This document shows positions 1-8,168 of a stretch of DNA of 64,000 nt, piece after piece. The first letter of the stretch is position 1, and the number at the start of each line of letters is the position of its first letter. The notes under the pieces were generated by a model that worked only from the letters and a program-made list of their open reading frames with translations, was not told the origin of the DNA and did not search any database. The translations under genes and the position numbers were made by a program. Origin of the DNA: Bacteroides sp. AN502(2024) (GTDB taxonomy: Bacteria; Bacteroidota; Bacteroidia; Bacteroidales; Bacteroidaceae); NCBI RefSeq assembly GCF_041227145.1, contig NZ_JBGFSP010000003.1:930001-994000 (forward strand). Direction: 5' to 3'.

Positions 1-1034
1 TTCGTTGCACTGGAGGCAAATACTTTCAGCAAAATTATCAACATCAAATAAACCAGCAGCAGATTACCGTAACCGTAAAACATAGAATTGTTCATCACCG
101 TATCCCACTCTGCCGCAGATGTTCCATTCAGCAAAAGCTCAATCGTATCATATCCTTCACCATAAAGAGGCGGGAAAAGGAAAATCAACACACTCAACAT
201 CACACCACCGAAAGCCAGTTTCTTATAAGGGTTATTAAGTTTACCAAAGAGGCCTTCCACCGAATTCATGGCACGCGTAAAGTACAACGAAATCAGTCCG
301 CAAAAGATTCCCAACAAGATAACAAAAGGAATACGTTCCAGTTCGAATGGCTGATCAAGATGAAACTTAAACATAGCTTCCGTACCGGTAGTAATATAAG
401 ATACGGTAGCCGCGGTCACTGCAGAAATCAGCAACGGAAGCAAAGAATACATAGTCAGGTCAATCATCAGGACTTCCAATGTAAACACGAGCCCGGCAAT
501 CGGAGCTTTGAAAATACCGGCAATGGCACCTGCCGCTCCACATCCCACGAGCAGCATCAGCGTGCGGTGTTCCATCTTGAAGACGCTACCCAAATTGGAA
601 CCGATAGCTGAACCGGTCAGCACAATCGGCGCCTCCGCCCCGACCGATCCTCCAAATCCGATAGTGATGGCACTGGCGATAGTAGACGACCAGATATTAT
701 GTCGTTTGATACGCCCCTGCCTGCGGGAAATGGCATATAGAATCTTGGTGACTCCATGACTGATGTCGTCCTTGACTATATTGCGCACAAACCAGCCTGC
801 CAAAAAGATTCCGACTACCGGATATACCAAATACAGGTAGTTGGCTTGCGTCGCACTGAAATTATCGGTCAGGAAATTCTGTATCTGATGAATTAAGAAT
901 TTCAATATTAATGCAGCAAACGCTGTAAAGATTCCCACAAGGAAACTTAATATCAGGATAAATTGCTTCTCCTTTATATTCGCTTCCCGCCATTTGATGC
1001 AACGCTGTAATAAACTAAGTTTTTCTTCTTTCAT
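1..1034 (-). CDS. ClC-family chloride channel/transporter (3' end outside window)
   Basis: Reading the minus strand from an ATG at 1034 gives an open frame to the window edge (344 codons). The protein is hydrophobic with repeated membrane helices. It contains the ClC selectivity-region motif GSVGAEAP followed by a Gly-rich helix and, further on, a GCGAAGAIAGIFKAP segment, which is the usual second signature of the family. ClC proteins move chloride, often in exchange for protons, across the inner membrane. The ATG directly follows the stop codon of the tsaC-type gene (TAAATG), so the two are probably translated from one mRNA. The C-terminal part, including any CBS domains, is not in the window. 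Confidence 0.9.
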   Translation of the reverse strand, partial: MKEEKLSLLQRCIKWREANIKEKQFILILSFLVGIFTAFAALILKFLIHQIQNFLTDNFSATQANYLYLVYPVVGIFLAGWFVRNIVKDDISHGVTKILYAISRRQGRIKRHNIWSSTIASAITIGFGGSVGAEAPIVLTGSAIGSNLGSVFKMEHRTLMLLVGCGAAGAIAGIFKAPIAGLVFTLEVLMIDLTMYSLLPLLISAVTAATVSYITTGTEAMFKFHLDQPFELERIPFVILLGIFCGLISLYFTRAMNSVEGLFGKLNNPYKKLAFGGVMLSVLIFLFPPLYGEGYDTIELLLNGTSAAEWDTVMNNSMFYGYGNLLLVYLMLIILLKVFASSAT

Positions 1035-1598
1035 TTATTCGCGAATTATCTTTATCACTCCACCTTTTTCCAACTTAATAATACTTGAGGGTTTCGGCCG
1101 GCTCCTATCATCCTGACGAAAGCCAACGATATAATCTACCGCCGATTTGATTTCATCACTGATTTCACTAAAATTAGCCGCACCCGGCTGCCCGCTGACA
1201 TTCGCCGAAGTAGAAACAATCGCTTTGCGAAACTGTTGACAGAGTCGTTTGGAGAACTCTTCATTCGTCACCCGAATCCCCACACTGCCATCTTCGGCGA
1301 GCAAATTCGATGCTAAGTTACGCGCTCCGGAATAAATTATCGTCAACGGCTTGTCGGCAACTTCAATCAAATCCCATGCAACATCAGGCACCTCCTGTAC
1401 ATAAAAATCCACTTTAACCGGAGAGTCTACCAAAACCAGCATAGCCTTACTGTCAGCGCGTTTCTTGATCTCATACACGCGGCGTACAGCCTCTTCATTC
1501 GTCGCATCACAGCCTATACCCCATACGGTATCGGTGGGATAAAGGATCACCCCCCCTTCATTCATCACCTGACAGGCTTTTTTAATATCTTCTATCAT
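1035..1598 (-). CDS. L-threonylcarbamoyladenylate synthase (Sua5/YciO/YrdC)
   Basis: The 187-residue protein has the YrdC fold signatures: the N-terminal PTDTVWGIGCDA stretch that binds ATP/threonine, the KKRADSKAM segment, and a C-terminal STSANVSGQPG motif. It makes threonylcarbamoyl-AMP for the t6A modification at position 37 of ANN-decoding tRNAs. The length fits the short TsaC-like form without the Sua5 C-terminal domain. The gene is first in a two-gene unit with the chloride channel. A TATTTTTG element on the minus strand at 1630-1637 is a plausible -7 box and supports the start at 1598. Confidence 0.92.
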   Translation of the reverse strand: MIEDIKKACQVMNEGGVILYPTDTVWGIGCDATNEEAVRRVYEIKKRADSKAMLVLVDSPVKVDFYVQEVPDVAWDLIEVADKPLTIIYSGARNLASNLLAEDGSVGIRVTNEEFSKRLCQQFRKAIVSTSANVSGQPGAANFSEISDEIKSAVDYIVGFRQDDRSRPKPSSIIKLEKGGVIKIIRE

Positions 1599-1629
1599 TT
1601 CTCGATTAATTTCCGTTAAGAACGAATGG

Positions 1630-1637
1630 CAAAAATA
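1630..1637 (-). promoter_or_regulatory. Probable -7 box for the tsaC-type gene
   Basis: The minus strand reads TATTTTTG, matching the Bacteroides -7 consensus TAnnTTTG, 32 bases before the start codon. The -33 position reads TTTC rather than TTTG, so the match is partial. Confidence 0.5.
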
Positions 1638-1748
1638 ACACTTTTATTCCATTTAGTGAAATCTATCCCAACGTTTTTAAGTCCACAGACACAAACATGA
1701 AGGAAAAGACAAGCTCTCCCACAGGTAAAAATGAAAATCCTCTTTCAT

Positions 1749-1844
1749 CCTATCACCGTCGTCCTGAAACTCTTTATTCATCGCATCTACAGAGCGGTGA
1801 TAGGTTGTTATTAACCTATCACCTCATCTGTCACCTATCACCGC
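1749..1844. repeat. Four copies of CCTATCACC forming competing hairpins
   Basis: CCTATCACC occurs at 1749-1757, 1815-1823 and 1834-1842, and its complement GGTGATAGG at 1796-1804. The 1796-1806 arm pairs perfectly with 1813-1823 over 11 bases; the 1794-1804 arm pairs equally well over 11 bases with 1834-1844. The two hairpins exclude each other. A run of T follows at 1847-1853. No gene is supported in 1599-2200. Confidence 0.7.
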
Positions 1845-1910
1845 CTGTTTTTTTGAAGAAGTGTTTTGAGACATGAAAGCGTGGTTTCGCTCAATGTCAA
1901 GCGGAGTATA

Positions 1911-2003
1911 TAAATAGAGCCTCTATCGGGGTAAAACAGAGGCTCTATTTAGGTGAAACAGAGCCTCCGTTTGGGTGAAATGCAAGCTCCGTTTCACTAA
2001 AAC
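1911..2003. repeat. Tandem array of four 22-base units (AGAGcCTC type)
   Basis: Units begin at 1916, 1938, 1960 and 1982, each 22 bases, and share AGAGNCTC at the start and GGTGAAAC or a variant near the end. The first two units are also arms of a perfect 14-base inverted repeat (1911-1924 with 1938-1951). The fourth unit has diverged most. The short open frame that runs through it on the plus strand has no recognisable protein features. Confidence 0.85.
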
Positions 2004-2200
2004 AATTCCTTTATTACAAGATATTGTAGTAAAAAAGGCTGAAACCATACACTTTTGCATTCAGGTGTGCCTTCAGGCAAAACCTTCGATGAAAAGGGCT
2101 TTTTTGAATAAGCTGAAGGCTGAAAGCAGTTTTCTACTTGTATTATTTAGTAGTAAAATTGACTGCAACAAGCATGAAACTCTATGAAATGATGCAATGG

Positions 2201-3055
2201 CTATTCATAAACATAAATGATATTGGACACTCCGCGTTCTCCGGCATGATCGAAACGTTTATTATCACAAGGATAATTGACAACGCCATTCTCCGGTGCT
2301 CCCGACAGCCATAATGTTGTGGAACCGCCGCCATCGAGGTTCAACGCATCCTTACCGCCTAATATCCGAAGCAGGTGTGCCAGTTCGGGGATATTCACCC
2401 CTTCGGCACGCCCCGGAAAACGTCCGTTCACCGTGACGAGCAGTATCTTTCCGTCCTTCGTCATGCAAACAGCGCTACGGGGATGCTTGGTCCGTACGAA
2501 GTCCGGACCACACAAGCTCCAGTCGCACACCCGACCGTCCTTTAATAATAACGGACCGGCTGCCAATACTGTACCCGCCTTTCGCTTATATTCTTTTTCT
2601 ATCTTTCTGTTCCAAGGAATCAGCTTCATCTTTCCTTTCCGTTCATAAACGGCTCCCGTGACACGCAGTTTAAACTCGCTTATCGTTGTCGTATCCATCA
2701 CTTGCCTGCCCGTCTTCAGGAAACAGACAGAATTCCCATGCTTCATATCAAAATAAGAGCCATTGATTGCTGCAAGCGCATGATGTTCGGAAGCTATCCG
2801 GCTTGTCTTTTTCATACCGTCCGATAGGGCAATACCCGTCTTCATCCCTCTGCCGGGGTCAATCTCTATCAGGTTGATAACCTGGGGACACTGATAAAGC
2901 TGCGGTATAGATGCGCTCTTGCAGATAATTCCCTTTTGAGAATGTACTATCTCCCATTGGGCAGAAACGATTGCCAGAGAATCTGATGCAGTCTGCCCTT
3001 TCAATGTTCCGATGGAACAGAGAGCAAAGACAAGGATACCGAAGTATTTTCTCAT
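2201..3055 (-). CDS. Exported phosphodiester glycosidase-like (NAGPA/DUF2233) protein
   Basis: The 284-residue protein starts with a signal peptide (MRKYFGILVFALCSIGTLKG). The C-terminal two thirds carry features of the NAGPA domain family: AAINGSYFDM, a GPLLLKDGR segment, PRSAVCMTKDG, and the signature LNLDGGGSTTLWLSG near residue 240. Family members hydrolyse phosphodiester links to sugars, as in the uncovering enzyme of lysosomal targeting and in bacterial exopolysaccharide or cell-wall proteins. The bacterial substrate is unknown. A strong minus-strand promoter lies at 3099-3130, so it is transcribed alone, divergently from recJ. Confidence 0.85.
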   Translation of the reverse strand: MRKYFGILVFALCSIGTLKGQTASDSLAIVSAQWEIVHSQKGIICKSASIPQLYQCPQVINLIEIDPGRGMKTGIALSDGMKKTSRIASEHHALAAINGSYFDMKHGNSVCFLKTGRQVMDTTTISEFKLRVTGAVYERKGKMKLIPWNRKIEKEYKRKAGTVLAAGPLLLKDGRVCDWSLCGPDFVRTKHPRSAVCMTKDGKILLVTVNGRFPGRAEGVNIPELAHLLRILGGKDALNLDGGGSTTLWLSGAPENGVVNYPCDNKRFDHAGERGVSNIIYVYE

Positions 3056-3098
3056 TGTAAACAGACAGATAAATATGTTAAGTTAATAAATTAATTAA

Positions 3099-3130
3099 CA
3101 AAGATAGATAAAAGAAGTTATCTTCCCAAA
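3099..3130 (-). promoter_or_regulatory. Bacteroides-type promoter for the NAGPA-like gene
   Basis: On the minus strand TTTG (3127-3130) is followed by 20 bases and TATCTTTG (3099-3106), a full match to the Bacteroidales primary sigma consensus. The start codon lies 44 bases downstream. Confidence 0.75.
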
Positions 3131-3256
3131 GCCGGTCTTGAAATATTTTCGTCATATCTACTTCCACTTCCGGTTTTTTTCGTACTTTTACCCCTCGTTG
3201 GGAAGAAGTGCCTTTCTCAACCCTTGAGAACAGAAAAAGAAAAAACAATATATAAA

Positions 3257-4975
3257 ATGAATCACAAATGGAATTATCGGCCCATTACACCCGAACAGAC
3301 AGAGACAAGCCGGACATTGGCCCAGGAATTAGGGATTAGCCCGATCCTTGGACAACTTCTGGTACAGCGGGGAATAACGAAGGCAACGGATGCCAAGAAG
3401 TTTTTCCGTCCGCAATTGCCCGACCTGCACGACCCGTTCCTGATGAAGGACATGGATGTGGCAGTAGAACGTCTGAACAGGGCGATGGGAAAGAAAGAAC
3501 GTATTCTAATTTATGGAGATTATGATGTAGACGGTACTACTGCTGTGGCATTGGTCTACAAGTTTATTCAACAGTTCTATTCGAACCTTGATTATTACAT
3601 ACCCGACCGCTATAACGAAGGGTATGGCATCTCGAAAAAAGGAATAGACTATGCCGCTGAAACCGGTGTGGGACTGATTATCGTACTCGATTGCGGAATA
3701 AAAGCTGTAGAGGAAATTACGTATGCCAAAGAGAAAGGGATTGACTTTATCATCTGCGACCATCACGTGCCGGATGATATTCTCCCGCCTGCCGTAGCTA
3801 TTTTGAACGCCAAACGCCTGGACAACACGTACCCGTACACCCACCTTTCCGGCTGTGGAGTCGGTTTCAAGTTTATGCAGGCATTCGCTATCAGCAACGG
3901 CATCGAGTTCCATCACCTGATTCCTTTGCTCGACATTGTAGCTGTGAGTATTGCATCGGACATCGTTCCGATTATGGGTGAAAACCGGATCCTCGCCTAC
4001 CACGGTTTGAAGCAACTGAACAGTAACCCGAGTATCGGCATGAAGGCTATTATCGATGTATGCGGACTTTCTGAAAAGGAAATCACCGTCAGCGATATTG
4101 TGTTTAAAATCGGACCGCGCATCAATGCATCGGGACGTATTCAGAACGGTAAAGAAGCTGTAGACCTGCTGACGGAAAAAGATTTCTCGGTAGCGCTTGA
4201 GAAAGCCGGACAAATCAACCAGTACAACAAAACCCGAAAGGATCTTGACAAGAGTATGACGGAAGAGGCGAACAACATCGTTGCCCATCTGGAAGGGTTG
4301 GCAGACCGGCGTTCTATTGTGCTCTACAACGAAGAATGGCACAAAGGAGTGATCGGTATCGTAGCTTCTCGCCTGACAGAAGTGTATTATCGCCCCGCTG
4401 TAGTACTGACACGGACGGATGACATGGCGACAGGCTCCGCACGTTCTGTTTCCGGATTCGATGTGTATAAAGCAATCGAGCATTGCCGCGACCTATTGGA
4501 GAACTTCGGAGGGCATACATACGCCGCCGGACTATCGATGAAAGTGGAGAATGTGGAGGCTTTCTCCAAACGGTTCGAAGAGTACGTTTCACAGCATATC
4601 CTGCCGGAACAAACCAGTGCTGTGATTGACATTGACGCTGAAATCGACTTCAGGGATATTTCGTCCAAGTTCTTCAACGACCTGAAGAAATTTAATCCCT
4701 TCGGTCCCGATAACACAAAACCTATTTTCTGCACTCATCATGTCTATGATTATGGAACGAGTAAAGTGGTGGGACGCGATCAGGAACATATCAAACTCGA
4801 ACTGGTGGACAATAAATCGAATAATGTAATGAACGGCATCGCGTTCGGACAGAGTTCACACGTGCGTTATATCAAAACGAAACGCTCGTTCGACATCTGT
4901 TACGCCATTGAAGAAAACACGCACAAGCGTGGTGAGGTGCAACTTCAAATCGAGGATATAAAGCCGATTGAATAA
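3257..4975 (+). CDS. recJ: Single-stranded-DNA-specific exonuclease RecJ
   Basis: The 572-residue protein has the DHH-family layout: motif I YGDYDVDGTTA, motif II around LDCGI, motif III CDHHVPDD, a conserved SGCGVGFK segment, then the DHHA1 domain with GVIGIVASRL and the GGHTYAAGLS motif, and a C-terminal OB-fold. RecJ digests single-stranded DNA 5' to 3' in recombination and mismatch repair. An in-frame TTG at 3224 would add 11 residues, but the ATG at 3257 starts where the homologous region begins. A TACTTTTA near-consensus -7 box lies at 3183-3190. The gene overlaps recQ by 8 bases. Confidence 0.95.
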   Translation: MNHKWNYRPITPEQTETSRTLAQELGISPILGQLLVQRGITKATDAKKFFRPQLPDLHDPFLMKDMDVAVERLNRAMGKKERILIYGDYDVDGTTAVALVYKFIQQFYSNLDYYIPDRYNEGYGISKKGIDYAAETGVGLIIVLDCGIKAVEEITYAKEKGIDFIICDHHVPDDILPPAVAILNAKRLDNTYPYTHLSGCGVGFKFMQAFAISNGIEFHHLIPLLDIVAVSIASDIVPIMGENRILAYHGLKQLNSNPSIGMKAIIDVCGLSEKEITVSDIVFKIGPRINASGRIQNGKEAVDLLTEKDFSVALEKAGQINQYNKTRKDLDKSMTEEANNIVAHLEGLADRRSIVLYNEEWHKGVIGIVASRLTEVYYRPAVVLTRTDDMATGSARSVSGFDVYKAIEHCRDLLENFGGHTYAAGLSMKVENVEAFSKRFEEYVSQHILPEQTSAVIDIDAEIDFRDISSKFFNDLKKFNPFGPDNTKPIFCTHHVYDYGTSKVVGRDQEHIKLELVDNKSNNVMNGIAFGQSSHVRYIKTKRSFDICYAIEENTHKRGEVQLQIEDIKPIE

Positions 4976-6872
4976 GTACCAGGAGATATTAAAACAATAT
5001 TGGGGATATGACTCCTTCCGCGACTTGCAGGAGGAGATCATCACCAGTATCGGCGAAGGCAAGGACACGCTGGGACTCATGCCGACCGGAGGCGGTAAGT
5101 CCATCACTTTTCAGGTGCCTGCTCTCGCTCAGGAAGGGATTTGCATTGTCATTACTCCACTTATCGCCCTGATGAAAGACCAGGTGCAGAATCTCCGCAG
5201 ACGTGGTATCAAAGCTCTTGCCGTATATTCCGGCATGACGCGGCAGGAAATCCTCACGGCATTGGAGAATTGCATATTCGGTGATTACAAATTCCTCTAT
5301 ATTTCTCCGGAACGTTTGGACACGGACATATTCCGTACCAAACTACAATCGATGAAAGTCTCCATGATTACAGTTGACGAAAGTCACTGTATCTCACAAT
5401 GGGGATATGACTTCCGACCCGCTTACCTGAAAATTGCCGGGATACGGGCGCTGTTACCGGGAATTCCGGTACTGGCACTTACCGCCACCGCCACTCCGGA
5501 AGTGGTGAAAGATATTCAAGCCCGCTTGAATTTCCGTGAAGAAAATGTTTTCCGCATGAGTTTCGAGCGGAAAAACCTGGCGTATATGGTCCGACAAACG
5601 GATAACAAGACGCAAGAGCTGTTGCATATCTTACGAAAGGTACCGGGCAGCGCCATTATTTATGTCCGCAACAGACGACGGACCAAAGAAATCACGGAAC
5701 TACTGGTAAACGAACAGATTACCGCCGACTTTTATCACGCCGGACTGGATAACGCCGTAAAAGACCTGCGTCAAAAACGGTGGCAAAGCGGTGAAGTTCG
5801 TGTGATGGTAGCAACAAATGCCTTTGGAATGGGAATCGATAAGCCCGATGTACGTATCGTATTGCATCTCGACCTCCCCGATTCTCTCGAGGCCTACTTC
5901 CAGGAAGCCGGACGTGCCGGAAGAGACGGCGAGAAAGCGTATGCCGTAATCTTATACACTAAAACGGACAAAACGGTGCTACACAGGCGGGTAATGGATA
6001 CTTTTCCCGACAAAGAATATATTCTCAATGTGTATGAGCATCTGCAATATTACTACCAGATGGCCATGGGCGACGGTTTCCAATGTGTCCGTGAATTTAA
6101 TCTGGAAGAGTTTTGCCGGAAGTTCAAATACTTCCCGGTCCCGGTAGACAGTGCACTGAAGATACTGACTCAAGCCGGTTACCTGGAATATACGGACGAA
6201 CAGGACAACGCCTCCCGCCTTCTTTTTACGATTCGCCGGGACGAACTGTACAAACTGCGGGAACTGGGAACGGAAGCCGAGGCACTGATACAGATGATTC
6301 TCCGTTCTTACACCGGAGTGTTTACCGATTATGCCTATATCAGCGAAGCCACCCTATCCGTACGTACCGGACTGACCCGGGAACAGATTTATAACATATT
6401 GGTCACGCTTTCCAAACGCCGCATCGTGGATTATATTCCGCACAAAAAGACTCCTTATATTATATATACGCGCGAGCGGCAGGAACTTCGTTTTGTGCAC
6501 ATTCCCCCTGCTGTCTACGAAGAGCGTAAAGCCCGGTATGAAGATCGCATCAAAGCGATGGAAGAATATGTCACTTCGGAGAATGTATGCCGTAGCCGGA
6601 TGCTACTCCGCTACTTCGGAGAGAAAAACGAGCACAACTGCGGACAATGCGATGTTTGCCTTAGTCACCGTGCAACAGATACGCTGACCGGGGAATCTCT
6701 TGAAGAACTGAAAAAGAAAATAGCAGAATTACTTGTCCAAAAGCCGCATACACCGGCAGAAATAGCTGAAAAAATAGAAGCGGAGGCAGAGAATATCAGT
6801 GAAGTCATCCGGTATTTATTGGAAGAAGGTGAGTGGAAGATGCAAGACGGAATGATACATATTCCAAAATAA
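4968..6872 (+). CDS. recQ: ATP-dependent DNA helicase RecQ (no HRDC domain)
   Basis: The 634-residue protein has RecA-like helicase lobes with MPTGGGKS (Walker A), a DESH box in place of DEAH, LALTATAT, the ATNAFGMGIDKPDVR motif and QEAGRAGRDG. It then has the RecQ zinc-binding region with Cys residues at CRSRMLLRYFG...CGQCDVC. The final part is short and no HRDC domain is seen. RecQ unwinds DNA from a 3' tail and works with RecJ. The start is TTG at 4968, overlapping the recJ stop region; the next Met lies inside the Walker A region, so TTG is the only sensible start. Translation is probably coupled to recJ. Confidence 0.93.
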   Translation: MNKYQEILKQYWGYDSFRDLQEEIITSIGEGKDTLGLMPTGGGKSITFQVPALAQEGICIVITPLIALMKDQVQNLRRRGIKALAVYSGMTRQEILTALENCIFGDYKFLYISPERLDTDIFRTKLQSMKVSMITVDESHCISQWGYDFRPAYLKIAGIRALLPGIPVLALTATATPEVVKDIQARLNFREENVFRMSFERKNLAYMVRQTDNKTQELLHILRKVPGSAIIYVRNRRRTKEITELLVNEQITADFYHAGLDNAVKDLRQKRWQSGEVRVMVATNAFGMGIDKPDVRIVLHLDLPDSLEAYFQEAGRAGRDGEKAYAVILYTKTDKTVLHRRVMDTFPDKEYILNVYEHLQYYYQMAMGDGFQCVREFNLEEFCRKFKYFPVPVDSALKILTQAGYLEYTDEQDNASRLLFTIRRDELYKLRELGTEAEALIQMILRSYTGVFTDYAYISEATLSVRTGLTREQIYNILVTLSKRRIVDYIPHKKTPYIIYTRERQELRFVHIPPAVYEERKARYEDRIKAMEEYVTSENVCRSRMLLRYFGEKNEHNCGQCDVCLSHRATDTLTGESLEELKKKIAELLVQKPHTPAEIAEKIEAEAENISEVIRYLLEEGEWKMQDGMIHIPK

Positions 6873-6877
6873 GTTAC

Positions 6878-6885
6878 TACCTTTG
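6878..6885 (+). promoter_or_regulatory. Probable -7 box for the TPR gene
   Basis: TACCTTTG matches the Bacteroides -7 consensus and sits 25 bases before the TPR protein start. No clear TTTG is seen at -33, so some transcription may come from recJ-recQ. Confidence 0.45.
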
Positions 6886-6910
6886 CGAGGTAACTCAAAA
6901 ATAACACACC

Positions 6911-7873
6911 ATGTCGAACTTTTTTAAATCTTTCTTCTCCGGAAAGTCGGAAACGCCGGAGAGTGAAAAACAGAAAAACGATCAGAAAAACTTCGAGATC
7001 TTCAAATATGACGGTTTACGTGCGCAACGCATGGGACGTCCGGATTATGCAGTAAAATGTTTCACAGAAGCTCTTGCCATCCGGGAAGAGTTTGAAACAA
7101 TGGGCTATCTGAGCCAACTCTACATTCAGATGGAAGAAATGGGAAAAGCCCGTGAACTGTTGGAGAAAATGGCTGCCATGGAGCCTCAGGTCACAAGTAC
7201 TTTCCTGACACTGGCAAATGTATGTTTCATCCAGGAGGATTATCAAGCCATGGAAGAGGTCGCCCATCAAGCAATTGCCATCGAAGAGGGAAATGCCGTA
7301 GCTCATTACCTGTTAGGAAAAGCCCGCAAAGGACAGAACGATGATCTGATGACGATTGCCCATCTCACCAAAGCAATCACGTTGAAGGACGATTTCATCG
7401 AAGCCCGTCTGTTACGTGCGGAGGCTCTGCTAAATCTGAAACAGTATAAAGAAATGATGGAGGATATAGACGCTGTACTTGCCCAAAATCCGGAAGAAGA
7501 GACAGCAATGCTCCTACGCGGAAAAGTGAAAGAAGCTAACGGTCAGGACGAGGAAGCGGAAGAAGATTACAAACTGGTGACGGAAATAAACCCGTTTAAC
7601 GAACAGGCATACCTTTACTTAGGGCAACTTTATATCAATCAGAAGAAGTTGACGGAAGCCATCGGACTGTTTGATGAAGCGATCGAACTGAATCCCAACT
7701 TCGCAGAGGCCTACAAAGAACGCGGACGTGCTAAATTGCTGAATGGTGATAAAGATGGTTCCATCGAAGACATGAAAAAATCTCTGGAGCTGAATCCGAA
7801 AGAGGAAGCCGCACTGAACGGAGAATTCAAGAATCTGGGACCGAAACCGGAGACACTTCCGGGTATCTTCTAA
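6911..7873 (+). CDS. Tetratricopeptide-repeat protein
   Basis: The 320-residue protein is made almost entirely of TPR units. Repeated signatures can be seen, for example AVKCFTEALAIR, AVAHYLLGKARKG, EQAYLYLGQLYINQKKL and AEAYKERGRAKLLNGDKDGS. No signal peptide is present, so it is probably cytoplasmic. TPR proteins hold other proteins together; the partner here cannot be told from the sequence. It follows recQ by 38 bases with its own -7 box. Confidence 0.8.
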   Translation: MSNFFKSFFSGKSETPESEKQKNDQKNFEIFKYDGLRAQRMGRPDYAVKCFTEALAIREEFETMGYLSQLYIQMEEMGKARELLEKMAAMEPQVTSTFLTLANVCFIQEDYQAMEEVAHQAIAIEEGNAVAHYLLGKARKGQNDDLMTIAHLTKAITLKDDFIEARLLRAEALLNLKQYKEMMEDIDAVLAQNPEEETAMLLRGKVKEANGQDEEAEEDYKLVTEINPFNEQAYLYLGQLYINQKKLTEAIGLFDEAIELNPNFAEAYKERGRAKLLNGDKDGSIEDMKKSLELNPKEEAALNGEFKNLGPKPETLPGIF

Positions 7874-7921
7874 GTATCCTTTTTATATATTTTAGGTAAG
7901 GAAACAAAAAAAATATCGTTT

Positions 7922-7955
7922 TTTGTTTGCATCTAACGGAAAATTATTACTTTTG
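7922..7955 (+). promoter_or_regulatory. Promoter of the aromatic amino acid operon
   Basis: TTTG (7926-7929, with a second overlapping copy at 7922) is followed by 18 bases and TACTTTTG (7948-7955). This matches the Bacteroides consensus. Transcription would start near 7962, about 28 bases before the leader peptide ATG. Confidence 0.75.
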
Positions 7956-7989
7956 TCCCAGAATTAGAAACCAAAGCAAAAAAGATTCA

Positions 7990-8076
7990 ATGAAATCATT
8001 TACTTATGCATATTACTTCTTTTTTTACTTTTACTTTAGCAGCAAAGTAGAGCGGGAGTTTGTATGTATCAAGTGA
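7990..8076 (+). CDS. Phe/Tyr-rich leader peptide of the pheA operon
   Basis: An ATG at 7990 opens a 28-codon frame ending with TGA at 8074-8076. Residues 4-16 include the run YAYYFFFYFYF; in all 7 Phe and 5 Tyr occur in 28 residues. Such composition is typical of attenuator leader peptides that measure charged tRNA-Phe and tRNA-Tyr. The peptide lies between the promoter and an intrinsic terminator, and upstream of genes for Phe and Tyr synthesis. Its last codons (8050-8057) are complementary to the 5' arm of the terminator. It is too short for ordinary gene calling. The sequence evidence is strong although no homologue search was possible. Confidence 0.88.
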   Translation: MKSFTYAYYFFFYFYFSSKVEREFVCIK

Positions 8077-8117
8077 CAGTGATGCTTAAGGACTGAATAG
8101 AGAAATCAATCATATAA

Positions 8118-8149
8118 ATCCCGCTCCAAGATGGACGCGGGATTTTTTT
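8118..8149 (+). terminator. Attenuator terminator upstream of pheA
   Basis: ATCCCGC (8118-8124) pairs with GCGGGAT (8137-8143) and runs into seven T residues (8143-8149), so it is an intrinsic terminator ending 20 bases before pheA. GAGCGGGA (8050-8057), inside the leader peptide, is exactly complementary to TCCCGCTC (8119-8126) and can form the anti-terminator when a ribosome stalls on the Phe/Tyr codons upstream. Confidence 0.88.
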
Positions 8150-8168
8150 ATATAATACATTTAGAACA

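Noticed and set aside
1975..2187. Plus-strand frame of 70 codons after the AGAGCCTC array
   Set aside because: It starts inside the tandem repeat, has no promoter or recognisable domain, and its composition is not protein-like.
3506..4483. Long minus-strand frame opposite recJ
   Set aside because: It is a shadow of the strongly biased recJ codons and has no protein features.
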